Assembly: GCA_950022295.1 (NCBI GenBank)
Contig: OX465596.1
Coordinates: forward strand, 126,336,501-126,400,500
From: Bromus sterilis
Lineage: Eukaryota; Streptophyta; Magnoliopsida; Poales; Poaceae
DNA length: 64,000 nucleotides
Direction: 5' to 3'
A program made the translations under genes and the position numbers. Of the stretch, positions 48,411 through 61,000 are shown in pieces; positions within the stretch are counted from its first letter, which is position 1, and every line of letters starts with the position of its first letter. The notes beneath the pieces are model-generated. The model saw only the letters and a list, made by a program, of their open reading frames with translations. It searched no databases and had not been told where the DNA came from.

Positions 48411-49250
48411 GCCATCTTTTTGTCGTCATCGACCAATTCTCCAAGGTTGCTCATTTTCTGCCTGTCAAGGAGACGATCTCTGCTAGTTAGTTAGTAGACT
48501 TATATGTTTCCAGAATTGTTTCCCTCCACGATATTCCGTTGGAGATGAGTTCCGACCGAGGCAGCATTTTCACCTCGAAGTTCTGGGATAGTTTCCAAGA
48601 AGCTATGGGCACTCACCTAAATTTCAGCACCGCTTATCACCCCCAGTCGCAAGGACAAGTCGAACGCGTGAACCAAGTGCTCGAAGACATGCTTCGAGCT
48701 TGTGTCATTTCATTCGGTAAGAAATGGGAGGAATCCCTTCCATTTGCTGAATTCTCGTACAACAATAGCTATCAGGCTAGTTTGAAGATGGCACCCTTTG
48801 AAGTTCTCTATGGACGTAAGTATCGAACCCCTCTGAATTGGTCAGAAACTGGAGAACGAACTCTCATTGGTCCGGACATCATACAGCATGCCGAAGACCA
48901 GGTTCGCGTTATCCGTGAACATCTGAAGGCTGCTCAGTCCCGCCAGAAGAGCAACTATGACCGCAAGCATAAGGAAATGGTCTATCAACCTGGCGAATAT
49001 GCTTACCTCCGTGTCACCCCGATGCGAGGCACTCATCGTTTCGGAATCAAAGGCAAGTTAGCTCCTCGCTACATTGGTCCGTTCCGTATTCTTTCTCGAA
49101 GTGGACCAGTGGCATACCGATTGGAATTGTCGCCGAACCACTCTCAAGTCCATGATGTATTCCACGTGTCGCAACTCCGACGCTGCTTCAAAGACCCTAT
49201 TCGCGAAGTGGAACATGATCTGATTGAGCTGCAACAGGACTTGACTTATC
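48411..49250 (+). pseudogene. Chromovirus integrase catalytic core and C-terminal part
   Basis: After the shift near 48419 the sequence reads VVIDQFSKVAHFLPVKETIS and a TAG at about 48489, then opens again. From 48539, SSDRGSIF holds the second catalytic Asp and TAYHPQSQGQVERVN holds the Glu, 35 residues apart as in the D,D35E integrases. Downstream are FAEFSYNNSYQASLKMAPFE and the GPFRILSRSG/AYRLELSP motifs of the chromovirus GPY/F module, then VHDVFHVSQLRRC. Confidence 0.92.
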
Positions 49251-49417
49251 AAGAACATCCGAGCCGCATTCTCGATCAGTCTGAACGCAAAACCCGCAAC
49301 AAGACAACCAAGTTCCTCAAAGTTCAGTGGTCGAATCATTCTGAAGATGAAGCCACTTGGGAACGCGAAGATCGTCTTCGTGAAGAATACCCTGATCTTT
49401 TCACCACTACCACTTAA
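49251..49417 (+). pseudogene. C-terminal chromodomain of integrase
   Basis: Segment EHPSRILDQSERKTRNK, then KFLKVQWSNHSEDEATWERE and DRLREEYPDLF, ending at a stop at 49415-49417. This is the group II chromodomain layout of plant Tekay/Reina chromoviruses: W-x-N-H and ATWE are present, and part of the aromatic cage of canonical chromodomains is absent, as is usual for this group. It is thought to direct insertion to particular chromatin. The frame is intact from 48539 to the stop. Confidence 0.9.
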
Positions 49418-49440
49418 ATTCTCGAGACGAGAATTCTTGT

Positions 49441-49451
49441 AGTGGGGGAGA
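49441..49451 (+). promoter_or_regulatory. Polypurine tract of chromovirus
   Basis: AGTGGGGGAGA directly before the 3' LTR start TGTAACACCC. Preceded by a small inverted repeat, AATTCTC/GAGAATT, at about 49417-49435. Confidence 0.88.
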
Positions 49452-49453
49452 TT

Positions 49454-52400
49454 TGTAACACCCTCACTGTCAGTGAACAGTACTCAGGGTTACTGTTCAT
49501 CTCTACTGTTCAAAACTTTTGTTTGATCAACTGGTTCAGTTCAAATTCAAATTCTCCTTTGATATTGTTGCAAGCAAATATGAACCATGGACCTTGATCA
49601 TCATTGGCCAACTAAATTCCAAGCCATTTGAAATAAATTCAAACAAACCCTAAAATGCCTTTTGAAGAATATTAAAAAATATGGTGACAATAAATCTTTT
49701 CCAAAAATCTTGGAACCACTTTTATAAAATCCCAAATAATCATTGGACCATGCCCATGTAATCATTGGTATTTATTGGGCTACTGAAAATTGTAAAAAAT
49801 TAATAACAGTAGCCATTCCAGGCCAATTGCTCATTTAATAATAAAATAAATTAGCAAAAGAGTTTAGAAAAACCCTAAACTTTTTGTGGTACTCTAGGAA
49901 TATGCTCTACTAATTAGGGAACCAAAATGGCATTATATAAAAATGCCTAAGCCATTTAAATAAATGCTAACCGAATTTACAGAAAAAGAAAAGAACAAAA
50001 TGGGCTCTGCTTATTTGTCGCACGGGGAAAAGGCCCACCCATCGACCCACCCGGGCCCCTTTTTCCTTTTTCTTTTCCCCCACCTCTTCCTGTTCCTCTG
50101 TCCGACACGGCCATGGCAACAGTGGCCGTCGCCACCGGACCTCCTCGCCGCCTCGGTCGTTACAGGGGGTGGCGAGAGGATAAGACGACGCCCCCGAGCA
50201 GCCTCCCCTCTCGCGCAACCCTAGATCAAGCAGTAGCCCTCCCCCTCGCTGTTTTCTCCCTCGACCAGGAGCTCGCCCGAGCTCGCCGTCGCCGGGAGGT
50301 CGTCGTCGACGCGGCCAACGGCCTCCCCGTGCCACGGGAGGTTGTCCAGGAGGTCGGCCGCGCTTGACTCCTTCCTCTCGTGCTCGCAATCGACACCGGG
50401 ACGCGACGCGCATCGCGAATCGCGAGCTTCTTCCTCCTCCAGCCGCCGCTCCATTTTCGCCGTGAAGCTCCACTCCGGCCTCCCCCGGCTATTCCGCCTG
50501 CACCAGCTCCCTCCCGGTGAGCGCGCGGTCTCCCCTGACCTTTCCCCTCTCCTCCCCATGCCCGTAGCTGCATGCCCGCGAGCTCACGCTCCGGCCGCCG
50601 TGGTTGCCCACCGTGGCTGTCGCCGTGGTCGACCCCGACGTCCACCTCGTGCCCAAGCAGATGCCCCGCGTTCCCCCTTTCGATTCCCCCCATACGCGTG
50701 CCTTTTGGTCGCCGGGGTGTGCCAACGTGGCCTCGCCGCCGGGCCACTGGCCATGGTCGCCGCCGTGTCCTCACGGGGCTAATCCCCTGTTAGCGTTAGT
50801 CCCCCCCCCCCTCTCTCACTGCAGATGGGCCCCGCCCCCACTAACTACTATTAGCCCTCCCCTCTAATTAACACTGTTAATTAACAGAGATAAAACCCCC
50901 ACCTTGTAAATGACAGGTGGCCCCCCTGGCCCTTTGATTAATAAAAATAATTTTATTAAAGTTGTTACAATGACAGTGGGGCCCCCACTGGATATTTGTT
51001 TTATTAAAAGAAATTTAAAAATTGTTAGTATGACATGTGGGCCACCCTGTTTTTTTAAGTAAAAATGTTTTATTAGAATTGGGTCACTGACATGTGGGAC
51101 CCCATGTCAGGTTTGACCAGTCAACCCTATTGTGGATAATGTTTGGAATTTAATAATAAAAATAAATCCAGAAATTGATTTAAAATGATTTAAAGTTTAA
51201 AATTTGAATATCTTTTAAACCGTAAGTCAGATTCAAAAACTTTATACATGAAAATTGATCAGAAAAATATAACGAATACGGATACCCTATCCGTATACCA
51301 ACCACACCCCTCTAACACAACGAACACCGACATCCCCCCCTCCGGGCTGTCTGTCGATAATTCCCGGTACCGGTAAAAACCTGCCGGATGAATTTATTCT
51401 GAACACGAAAGTTGTCCGGAATGGTTCAACTAACCCGGATACACCCCGCATATCTTTTTCGGATGACCACGACACCTCCGGCATGAACCCTTCCCCCTCC
51501 GGACACCCTGTCCGGTAATCACCCGGAGCCGGTATATCATCCCCGGATGAATTCCCGCTCCGAGCAACATACATTGCACTGCGTTAGAACACCGTTAACA
51601 TTGCATACGCCATGATATTCATCTGTTTGTTTATTCTTGCTTTGTATTTACTGTTTCTCCCCCCCCCCTTTATTCTCCGGTAGACCCCGCTGCTACCACC
51701 GACTACACCGCTGCCGGGTACGACTACTTCGTCGACGACCCTGCCCCTACCGTCGAGCTTCCAGGCAAGCAGAGTCATTCTCTTCCCCAGATATCGCCTA
51801 CCTTTTCCGTACTTTCTTGCACTAGGCATTGTTACTGCTGCTGCTACGATTACAATCCTATTCAATTGCATAGCCTGATTTTGTCGCCCCTTGATGTACC
51901 TTTCTTATCCTATGCTGCCTATTATAATTATGCATATATTCAACAGTGAACCCTGCGCATTGTTAGCTAGGACTAGATAGCGGGTCGTGATCACTCAGGG
52001 GGGTGAACACGGATACAATATATACAACTGCACAGGTACGGAACAAAGCAGACACCGCCAAAGGCCCCTATCTGGGTTATGCCTAGTCACCTCAAGTGTG
52101 AGCTATCCAGGAGTAATCCTTGTACTCCACTCGAGGCTGACTTTGTCTTGCCGCCATAGGGTCCTGGACAACGGTTGTCCTTAAAGGTAAGAAGTCGGGC
52201 GATCCAACGGTGCCCGCGAGCGGTATATTGTCGGGAACGACAGGGAGGGTACGACCGACGTTACTGGCGTGCTTGGCCCCTGCTCGTATCTCGCGAGAAT
52301 TACCAAACCACGCAAAAGTCGAGCTCTACCAAGAGCACACGCGAGACAAGGTAAGGAGACGGTTCACCTTGTCGATAACCGCGCGCTTTGACGGGACGAC

Positions 52401-53743
52401 AGGGCAGGCCCCGACGTTACCGGTGGGCCTTGTTGCTGTTCGTTGTCCGTTGTGTTGTTAGTCAGACAGCGATAACGGTTGTCTGCGAGATAATATTAAA
52501 ATGCTAAATGGTTCGGCGGATGACTTGAGAGACCCGTTGGTCTGTACGCACTACCTACACGTGGGATTACGGTGTGGGCCCTCCGCGTTGTAGTTCGTCC
52601 GAAAGCTCTTCAGACGCCAGCAGTACCACGGGCTGATAGCCGGGAAGCGGTCTTGTCTTTTTGCTGCAGCAGGTGTGTTTGGATTTGCTTTTGCTTCACC
52701 GGCCAGTCTCGTACCGTGCAGGAGCGTGCAAGGGTGAGGGACCTAGACCCCTTGGCGCATAGGATATAGTCCGGCGGATGGCCTCTCTGTTGAGCCTAGG
52801 ATGGGCTGCGATGTGTCGGATAGCCTCGGTGGGGCGTTCCCTAACAAGGTTCACGCCACCCTGGAGATCCGAGCGTGCAGGCTGAACAGTAGTGCACCCC
52901 TGCAGGGAGTTTAATCTATTCGAATAGCCGTGTCCACGGTAACAGGACGCTTTATGCTGAAGTTGGATCTTACCACTAGGAACTATTACTATTAAACTGT
53001 ATGATTCCGGGTCTTCTTCCTCGCAGGGAGTCGAGGAGGGGAACTCGGAGGCATTATTATTATTAATCATTACAACTTATATTATACAATGTTGCGGCAA
53101 CTTCTGCTTCATTGTTACTTTATTGCTTTATATGAACTGTTGGCTGATTCTCTTCTCATGCTACAAGACAACGTCGGAAGATGCTAGTCTTCGATAGGCC
53201 TAGCTTCTTACCCTTATTCTGATTTCTATCTTGCAGTCCACTATATAGACAGCCTCCCTTTTCCGTTGATACAAATGCATAATGCTTAGTAGCGGACGTA
53301 AGACTCGCGGGTATACTAGATACTCACCTTTGCTTTATTTCCCCTTTTATGTTTTGCCTGATCGGCCGCTGCACTCGACGTTGGAGCCCAGGAGCAGGAG
53401 TACCCCGGAGGCGGATACTACTACGTCGAGACCCCCGCTGACCAGGACCAGGAGTAGTTTCGGAGGCTCCCAGGATGGAGGCCTTGCCTTTTTGATCTGT
53501 ATCTCTGATGTTATTTGTGCTAGCCTTCTTAAGGCAAGACTTGACTAACTATGTATGTACTCAGATATTATGGCTTGTATAACTTATGTATTCGGGTCCG
53601 CGTGACCCCCTTTATTGTAACATATTGGTTTATCCTTTTGTGTTTAGTGTTGTGCTGTGATATTCTCACCGTGGCACCCTAATCTCAGCCGTGTACCCTG
53701 CGTGTATGATTACTGTACACGGATTGATTTTGGGGGCGTCACA
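49454..53743 (+). repeat. 3' LTR of chromovirus
   Basis: 4290 bp, start TGTAACACCCTCACTGTC, end GGGGGCGTCACA. The first 14 bases have no counterpart at the 5' LTR. It contains the CACCCCTGCAGGG to GCCGTGTCCACGG core at about 52895-52938 and the AACCGT module at about 51209. Confidence 0.92.
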
Positions 53744-54215
53744 TAGCCCCCCTGGGACTATATAAATATCACAACAGGACATCTACATAAAAGCAGTAAA
53801 TCCAATACAAATAAACCCCCACTCATATAGTAGATCTCCCACACACTCCTTCTCATCTGATCACATTTTATCTTCACATTATTTAACTGTGTATATCACA
53901 GTTCTTATTCATTAATGTAGCTGGTGCTTACGTTATTTCTGCCTCAACTCTAATGCTCATGTTACTCTAGCAATATGCTCTTAGCTTTTGAAAAAATTCC
54001 TTACTGAAGATAAAAGAATGAGAGTATGCCCTGTCTGAAGATTTTAGCTTTCTTTTTCTTAAGAAGTTACAAGGTTTCTGGATTGTTAACATGAATACAA
54101 TTTCGGATTTTTTTGATGTAGTTACTTGCTAAGTTCTGCAGGCATACAACCAATTTGGTGATTGTATATTTGGTGTTCTGTGACTGACCTAAGAAAGTGT
54201 TACTTTCTTTTGCAG
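53744..54215. other. Right flank of chromovirus, unassigned
   Basis: Starts TAGCCCCCCTGGG followed by CTATATAAATATC (about 53758-53770), a good TATA sequence. The rest is AT-rich and intron-like, ending in the acceptor CTTTTGCAG at 54215. Confidence 0.4.
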
Positions 54216-54337
54216 GAGACGCTGTTGGATCTGGTGGTGATAGGCTGGAGCTCAAGCTCGAGACGGAGACACATAATGTTAGAAAATGGAGAGACATGAT
54301 GGAGGTGCTCCTCCAACGCGCGTTCAAGCCGGAGGCA
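54216..54337 (+). pseudogene. Gene fragment: exon-like segment, family unknown
   Basis: Bounded by acceptor TTTTGCAG and donor GTGAGT. The open frame reads GDAVGSGGDRLELKLETE, then KWRDMMEVLLQRAFKPEA: a Gly-rich start and an amphipathic helix. I do not recognise the family. Two more exon-like pieces follow at 54914-54957 and 55867-56005, but their splice phases do not join in one frame, so this is a fragment rather than a working gene. Confidence 0.45.
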
Positions 54338-54913
54338 GTGAGTTCCCTCTCTCCATCTCTCGTTCTAATTCTGGATTTCTATGGCACCATGATCTAAAAA
54401 TTGTTTCCTAAAGATACATGATGTTTTTGCTCTATCATATTATTTTATTCCTTTGTAATTTGTTTCTACAGTAGAGTTTCAGAATGTTGCTTTTGTCAGT
54501 GAGACAGTGACTCAATTGTTACCTACCTGATAATGGTTCTTGTGTTCTTTGTTCTTGTATTCTTGATTCTTCATTTGTGCTCCTTTTCTTGCTGGATATT
54601 GGCTTCATTGCTGGTTGTGAAAAATTTGAGCTTGTGATACAAAGTTTCTTGATCCGAAGAAAAATCATCTTGGTCAGTCAAACATTGTTTTTAGCAAGGA
54701 AATAAATATATTGGGTTTGTTGCTGGGTGTGAACCATTAGAACCTGTCATGCAAATGTCCTTGATCTGAAACAAAGAAAATCATTCTTTTATTTCGCATA
54801 CATTTGTTCAGGTTGTTTTTGAAAATTAGTCTCTCTTTAATTCTTTAGCTTGAGATGGTTTCTAGGTTTTTTCATTCTAAATAAGTTTTTGCTCCTGTTG
54901 TTTTTTGTTCCAG

Positions 54914-54957
54914 CTGTTGTCAGTGTTGCAAAGAGTGTTGGACTCTGCAGAGGCAAG
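54914..54957 (+). pseudogene. Gene fragment: short exon-like segment
   Basis: 44 bp between TTGTTCCAG and AAGGTGTACT. Frame reads LLSVLQRVLDSAEA, helical. Belongs by position with the segment at 54216-54337. The 2-base end phase does not fit the next exon-like piece. Confidence 0.35.
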
Positions 54958-55866
54958 GTGTACTCTTCTTCTACAATACTCCATCTTTTTTCCTTTTAAT
55001 CTCATAATGCCTTCCAAAAAAATAATGTTACTTGCTTTGTCATTATTTCATACCGGATAAAAATCTTACTTGAATTTCAGTTATAGATTCTGTTCATAAT
55101 TAATTATAACTGAAAAAAAATGTTTCCACTGAAATAATTTACCCTTGGGTCATGGTAATTAATTTATATCCGTATTGTATTAATCTCAGAATCTGGTTAC
55201 TACGTATAGAATCCAGTACCTTGGATTGATTTATTAGTGGAAGGATTTTTACATGCCTCGAAGTGTGCTTTGTCTCTCTTATCCTCTCTCTTTCTCACCC
55301 TTCCTCCCTCCCATCTCTCTATCCTCCAGTAACGCGCCCGGTTTTCTTTAATCAGTTCCAGAAAATGATAGCACTTAAGATAGGATTGATGCCAAGGTGA
55401 GATTAAAAAACAAACGTTTGAATACGGAGAAGATAGTTGCAACCATTTTTTCTCTCGACTTATTACCTCTTTATGTTATTAGTCTTTAGAAGGTACTATG
55501 CACCCCTTTGCTTCTAGAATTAGACTGCTTATTTTATGGTCATGCACATTTAGTAGTCTCCAGGTTCCTCATGTTCCTCGCTTGCTATAAATCTACTCCG
55601 GCCATGGGCATTTGCATCTTGTCATAGTTGTTTACATGTTTAATTTGAACAAGGATCAAGTTCAGTTGCTACGCGGCCTATTTCTGAATTTACTTAATAA
55701 TAGTAAACAGTTTGATAACACTCTTCTTTAGCAATGTTTTTTACTATTTAATGTTGTGATGCTCATATTTTCTGCTACCGCTGGTGTCGAATAGATATGC
55801 AAAGATTAAACTAGCTCAAATTCAGTGGGATCATTAGTTTTATCGTGACCAACGGCGGCAACCCAG

Positions 55867-56005
55867 ATCAAGGTGCATGAGCTGTGGGGGAAGAACAAGA
55901 TGGCGCTGCAGGGCCAGGTCAAGGACTTCATAGCTGAGGCGCTGAGATCTCCCTTCTCCCCGTCGCCAAGGTCACAGGTGGCGCCCCCAACAAGCTCTCA
56001 AAAAT
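55867..56005 (+). pseudogene. Gene fragment: third exon-like segment
   Basis: Follows acceptor CAACCCAG and runs to the donor-like GTACGTG. Frame reads KVHELWGKNKMALQGQVKDF, then IAEALRSPFSPSP. High GC in an AT-rich setting and charged helical composition suggest a real exon origin. Family not recognised. Confidence 0.45.
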
Positions 56006-56413
56006 GTACGTGCCCTCCCCCATATTACTTCATACATTATTTCATTTGCTGGTGTAATTACTTGTTGGAGCTAGGATGCTGGTTTACATTATTGTTCATG
56101 TCCCACTTGAGTCTTCTCCTTAATCAATATCAAGATACATCGAAAATATTTTCATTTTAAGTGCATTTGGTAATCTGCAAATGAATAGGTTGTAAGATAG
56201 CAATTATAAACCATACACAATATTTGGCTATATTTGTAGCGTTTCTTTTGTTTGCATAATCGACATGTTGCTGATATTCTTTTCTACAAATCATGTTTTC
56301 TTGAAAATTTTCTAATGTAGGTAACTAGATTAAAATAAAAATGCTCGCAAAAAGTCCTTACTTTGTCCCCAAGGAGTTTGACCAATACTTCTTTTTCTGG
56401 GGGGTTTTGGCAG

Positions 56414-56611
56414 GCGGAGACAGACATACGAGGTCTATGCACAGGTCATGCTCATGCCGAATTTGGGAGTAAGTCGAGCTTCACAGCTGCCGCCTCGCCT
56501 GCCAGGCAGGCGACGAGGTCCGTCTGCAAGACGGTGACCGTGTCCGACACCAGAACGCATGGCGGCTTCTCCGTGCTGCACCGCCATGCCGATAAGTGCC
56601 TCCCTCCGTTG
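56414..56611 (+). pseudogene. Auxin response factor fragment (start of B3 DNA-binding domain)
   Basis: Exon bounded by acceptor TTTTGGCAG and donor GTATGG. One frame gives AETD, then after a one-base shift TYEVYAQVMLMP, the ARF segment just before B3. Another frame gives VCKTVTVSDTRTHGGFSVL then HRHADKCLPPL, clearly the start of an ARF B3 domain (usual FCKTLTASDTSTHGGFSV and HADECLPPL). The exon ends at the expected place, CLPPL before an intron. At least two frameshifts and the lack of any following B3, middle or PB1 exon show it is a broken copy. ARFs bind auxin response elements; this fragment cannot. Confidence 0.82.
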
Positions 56612-56879
56612 GTATGGGAAGAGGCTCCTCTGACGTACGTCAGGGTAACGTTGGGTCACTGACTGTGGGCCCTCATGCTGGTGGGATTCATTATGTATAT
56701 ATTTATATACCTATGTTTATGCTTAAGGAAACGGTGCACTATGTTACTATGTCTATCCCTATTTATACTGCCTTGCTACTCTTTATTATGCCTCGCCTCA
56801 ATACAAATACATTACTGCGCCTACTTGGTATTCTATATCCCCTTGCCCCATTCAACGAGTCATTTAGTTGTGCTAACAG
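56612..56879. other. Unassigned spacer after the ARF fragment
   Basis: AT-rich, low-complexity DNA with no further ARF sequence. Nothing recognised. Confidence 0.5.
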
Positions 56880-58010
56880 CCCCACTTAACCTAACCTTCT
56901 AACGCTCAGCGCCCAGCAACGACGCAGCCACTCCCATCCCGCCTTCTTGCGCGGAGCGCCCCCACGCGCACTACTCGTCCCCGCACGGCCGCACTCACCT
57001 CTCTCACCTCATCCCCAACCTCCCCGACCCATCTTCTTCCCCAACCTCCACCGGTGCTGCCAGCCCCCCTCCCGACTGATTCCCACGGCGGCGCCGTCCC
57101 ACCTCCTCCAAACCCTGACGCCGGCGCCACCACCTCCATCCTGCAGCCCACCTCCCCAAACCCCCCACGTCGGCGCCGCCCCACCTCTCTTCCTCCTCTC
57201 CTTCACAAGCGTCACTTGAGCGCCGCCGATTCGCTAGCGGCGACGGATCTGGCGGCCGGATCCCGGCGACGGCGCGCCCAACCCAGGATCCCGCGCCGGC
57301 TGCACCTCGCGTCGCCCCGCCCCCGGGATGCACCGCGCGCCGGCTGCACCAAGGTGCGATGTCCAACCCTCGAACGCGGGCATCCATATCTCCCCGGTTC
57401 TGCTCCCTTCCGCGTGAGCCGTGCGCCCCAGCCACCACAGCGGCACGGCGCGACGCCCATCCCCAGCCACCACGGCCGGATCTCGCGTGCGCAGCTCCCC
57501 CCGGCTTCCACCTCGCGCCAGCAACGCCGCACCCCGCAGCAAGATGAAGTCCAAGGCGCTCCATCGCCGGCGACTCCCCATATTCCTCATTCAGCAGCGG
57601 CGAGTGTCTAGGGGCCGTCGCTGGATCCGCCTCCCGGCGATGCATCCGAGCCGCCAACTGCGCCCAGCGTGTTTCCCGGCGGCGGACCTGGGCCGACAAC
57701 TGCCCATCGACGCGCCCTGTTGCCTTCCTCTGCCGCGACTCGTCCTCCAGCGCAGGGGTTCGACGGCCCCCGGCCACCACGCTACTCCCTTTCATGTTCT
57801 ATGCGTCAAGATCGGCGGAGATGTCGCCGACACCTTGCTCCCTGCCATGTTCCCAAGCCGTCCCACAACAGCTGCGCAAGCAGCCCGCCTACCATGTGAG
57901 CTGGTACTCCAGGTCAGTCCCCATCCGACCCCTCGCACGACTCCTCCCAGTGGATTTGGTTTTTCCTCATGTTTCTATTGCGAGTTCTGACATGATTTCG
58001 ATTTGATGCA
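56880..58010. other. GC-rich exon-like block, unassigned
   Basis: Abrupt rise in GC with overlapping long frames on both strands (57004-57795 -, 57054-57611 +, 57421-57990 +). Products are Pro/Arg/Ala-rich with no domain I recognise. The end (about 57914-58010) looks like a donor GTCAGTCC, an intron and acceptor GATGCAG. It may be the leader and first exon of a gene or of an unidentified element whose remainder is the motif-rich tract to the right. Confidence 0.4.
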
Positions 58011-58079
58011 GTTCGCGGGGAAACCTTGAATCCGAACCACACACCACTCCCCGTTTGGCTGCTCTCCTGCATGGGATGT

Positions 58080-61000
58080 ATAGGAGGATGCAGTTCTTTT
58101 AGTTTATTTTGTGCCGTAGTTGTTTTTTTAGCGTATTAGGGAGAATCAGATGCAGCGTGGTTAATTGTTGGAGAATCAAAGTTTAATGCGGTTCTTTATT
58201 TCTTTTTCTTGCGGTTTCGTTAAGTGTTAATTGCAGGAGCAAAGCAAAAAACAAGAGAGAAAAAGGTGCGTTGAGCACATCTAAGAAAGTGATGTGGTTC
58301 ATTGTAAAAAATAGTGTTCCGCTCTGTAAAATATAAACATGGATACATATATATACAGTTCGTTTTCTGCAAAAGTAATTTTTGATGTGAAGTGATGCGT
58401 GGTTCATTATGCAAAACTTTAATTTATGCAATTCGCTTCAATTTATATTGTGGTCCTCTTCCTCTTGAATTGCACTACAGCCTTTTGTAGAAAAGGAAAT
58501 GGAAAATGGCCCCATTGCTGCAGTGCACTTCAATCTTTATTGATTTTTCTGGAAGTTATTCGATTGCCCCATTGCTGCAGGGCGGTTCTTTGCATGTGCA
58601 GTTTAAGCCACGGGGGTGCAGTTTGGTTTGGTTCCTGACGCACACAGCACACTGGAACTGATGTGATTCACCCCGAGATTCAATTTCTATTGGATATTTT
58701 GAGTCTTTTGTTGTCCATCTCTAGTTTGGAACTAGAAAATCACATCTTAAGTAAAAGTTCCTTTCTATTTGCAACTACATTGAGTTTGGCTGGAGCTGTG
58801 AATTTGCTAAAATTCTAATCCGATTGCTTGCGCCTGCTAACCGGGTGGTATACTGAGGCCTTCTTGTTTGGAGTTAATTGTGGTCAGGTGGGAGCTGCGG
58901 GATTGTTCTGCGACGGGATACCAGGCATTCACGTTCGTCCATCTTCGCTGTCGAACCTGGCAGCGCGCAGGTACGATACGGTGGATTTATGGATGGTACG
59001 CCCATGTGACCGAGGGGGATTGCTGAAGTGAAATTCTGTTTTGCAAGGGCAGGAAGCCGTGAAGGAGAGGTGCGTCTGGAGGGCAAGGAAAGAGAATGGG
59101 GGGTATTTCTCCATCCCATGTCCCCAAACTTAGTTTTCCAATGAGTGGCCACCTTGATCTCTGTCATGTCCTGTGCTTTGCTTTTGTTCAGGTTCACTGG
59201 TCTGATCATTTTGTGAAGATGATGTGCAAGAGATTTCCGTCACGCTGCTTTCTTGCGCTGACTGCATTTTTTTTGGTTGGGCTACATCTAACGTTTGATT
59301 ATTTACAGGAGATAACTATAAAAAAGAAGTATTGTAGTCCAGTGCAGTATGGTTCACTTTTTTGTGTGGCTCAGTTTAATATTGCTTGCAGGATAAGATT
59401 AGTATAGACATTCTTGATTGTAACTATTTTCAATTGTTTTATTGTTTGTATGATTATTCTGAAGGAACTCGATAGAGCCTAGTCTCCGAAAAAAAAACGA
59501 GCTTTGCAAACTCTGAAGGAACTCAACGAGCAAGAAGACATCAACCAGTTCACTTTGCTGTAGTTCACTTTGTTGTTCAAGTGAGCACCTGAGTATGCCT
59601 TTGCAGTTCTGTGTATTAAATGAACCCGGTTGCATTTTTATTTTGTGTTGGAAAGGTTGTTTCGGGAAATTGTCACGGATTAATTATGTAATTTGTTGTA
59701 AATCGGATGATGTTCAATTATAAAAACTTGGTGGTTCACTTTGAAAACGATTGTAGTTCGCTTTGTCCCCTCATCTTTTTGTGCAACGATAATATTTTTT
59801 AAACGAACCGAAAAAACTGTGTGTGGTTCTCTTTGGTTATATTGCAATGCGGTCAGTTCATGGGGATTGGACTCCAGATAAATTAAAAAAAGTTCAAGAA
59901 AATAAAAAAAGTCATGTATTAAAAAAGTTATGTGGTTCACTTTTGATAAAAAATGTGTGCAGTTCTCTTGAAGTGTGGTTCATCTGGTGCAAATTACGGA
60001 ATAATATTTATACGAGAAAAAAAAATGAAGCTCAATTGTGAAACCGAATGCAGTGCGCTTAACAGTCGGATGCGGTTCACTCGATGCGGTACGTTTGCAC
60101 GTCAATAGAATAAAATATGTTACAAAAAATTAAAGCAAATCATGTAGTTCACTATTGTTTTATATCGCGGTTCACTTCCCTCGCGTGAATTATGGCAGTA
60201 TGATAAATAAAAAAGAAAACGCGTGTAGTGCTATCTGTCGACAAATGCGGTGCGGTTATCCGACGAATGCAGTTCGCTTGATCGATTTCAGATCCGCAAA
60301 AAACACGTGCAATTCTGTTTGGCGATAATGCAGTGCGCTTGTCAGTTGGATGCGGTGCGGTCGCCCGGCGAATGCAGTTCACTTGGTTGATTTCGGGTCC
60401 GCGAAGAATGGAGTTTCGCGTTTTTAATAGAATCAACACAACTTTTAAACCGTAAGGAATTAGAAAGAGTGTTCTACATACAAATGGAGCGCGTCGACAA
60501 TATCTATCCAACCATGTATAAATTGCATCAATCGGACGAACAAATCAATTTTTTTACGCAAAACGCTCGCTGTCCACAAGAGGGCAGCACGCCGTTTTCA
60601 AAATTCCTTAAAAATCGTGAAGAATCTCGAAAAGTGTTAAACATGTCGGAGATGCTCCTACTCCATACGAATCCAACGGTGTACCATACGCATCGTTTCG
60701 ACAAACGGTTAAAAAGTTTTACTCTTTACAAGACCCGTCGACCAAAAACAGAGTTGCTGCGTTTTTTTCGATTTGAAATTCCTCTCAAACTGTGAGGAAT
60801 TAGAGAAAGTGTTATACATACAGATGGAAGGCCTGATCGATACCTTTCCAACGGTGTATCATTTGCTTCATTCTGATGAACGATTTAAGAGAAATCGCGA
60901 AAAAACGCTCGCTGTGAAAGTGTGTCACCGCACCGTTTTTGAAACTTCTCTTAATCCGTGAGGAATCTGAACAAGTGTTCAACATACGGAAGATGCTCCT

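Larger units (their letters stand above)
31761..53743 (+). mobile_element. Chromodomain Ty3/Gypsy retrotransposon (Tekay-like), with nested Copia
   Basis: 21,983 bp, of which 8,326 bp is a younger nested Copia and its duplication. Order: 5' LTR, tRNA-Met primer site, leader, gag, protease, reverse transcriptase, RNase H, integrase, chromodomain, polypurine tract, 3' LTR, the standard order for plant chromoviruses. The C-terminal chromodomain and long LTRs suggest the Tekay/Del lineage. A nonsense codon in gag and at least three frameshifts in pol make it inactive. No target duplication is visible, and the 5' LTR lacks the first 14 bases of the 3' LTR. In a 720-bp stretch (34201-34920 against 51904-52623) I count about 16 mismatches, roughly 2%. 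Confidence 0.92.

Noticed and set aside
56596..56612. CTCCCTCCGTTGG, resembling a Stowaway MITE terminus
   Set aside because: It encodes the CLPPL end of the ARF B3 exon and has no inverted partner or TA duplication.
57004..57795. 263-codon minus-strand frame in the GC-rich block
   Set aside because: Opposing frames of similar length exist on the plus strand; composition alone explains the lack of stops and no domain is visible.
58466..58480. CACTAC sequence as a CACTA transposon end
   Set aside because: The following bases do not match the CACTA terminal repeat and no inverted copy or 3-bp duplication was found.
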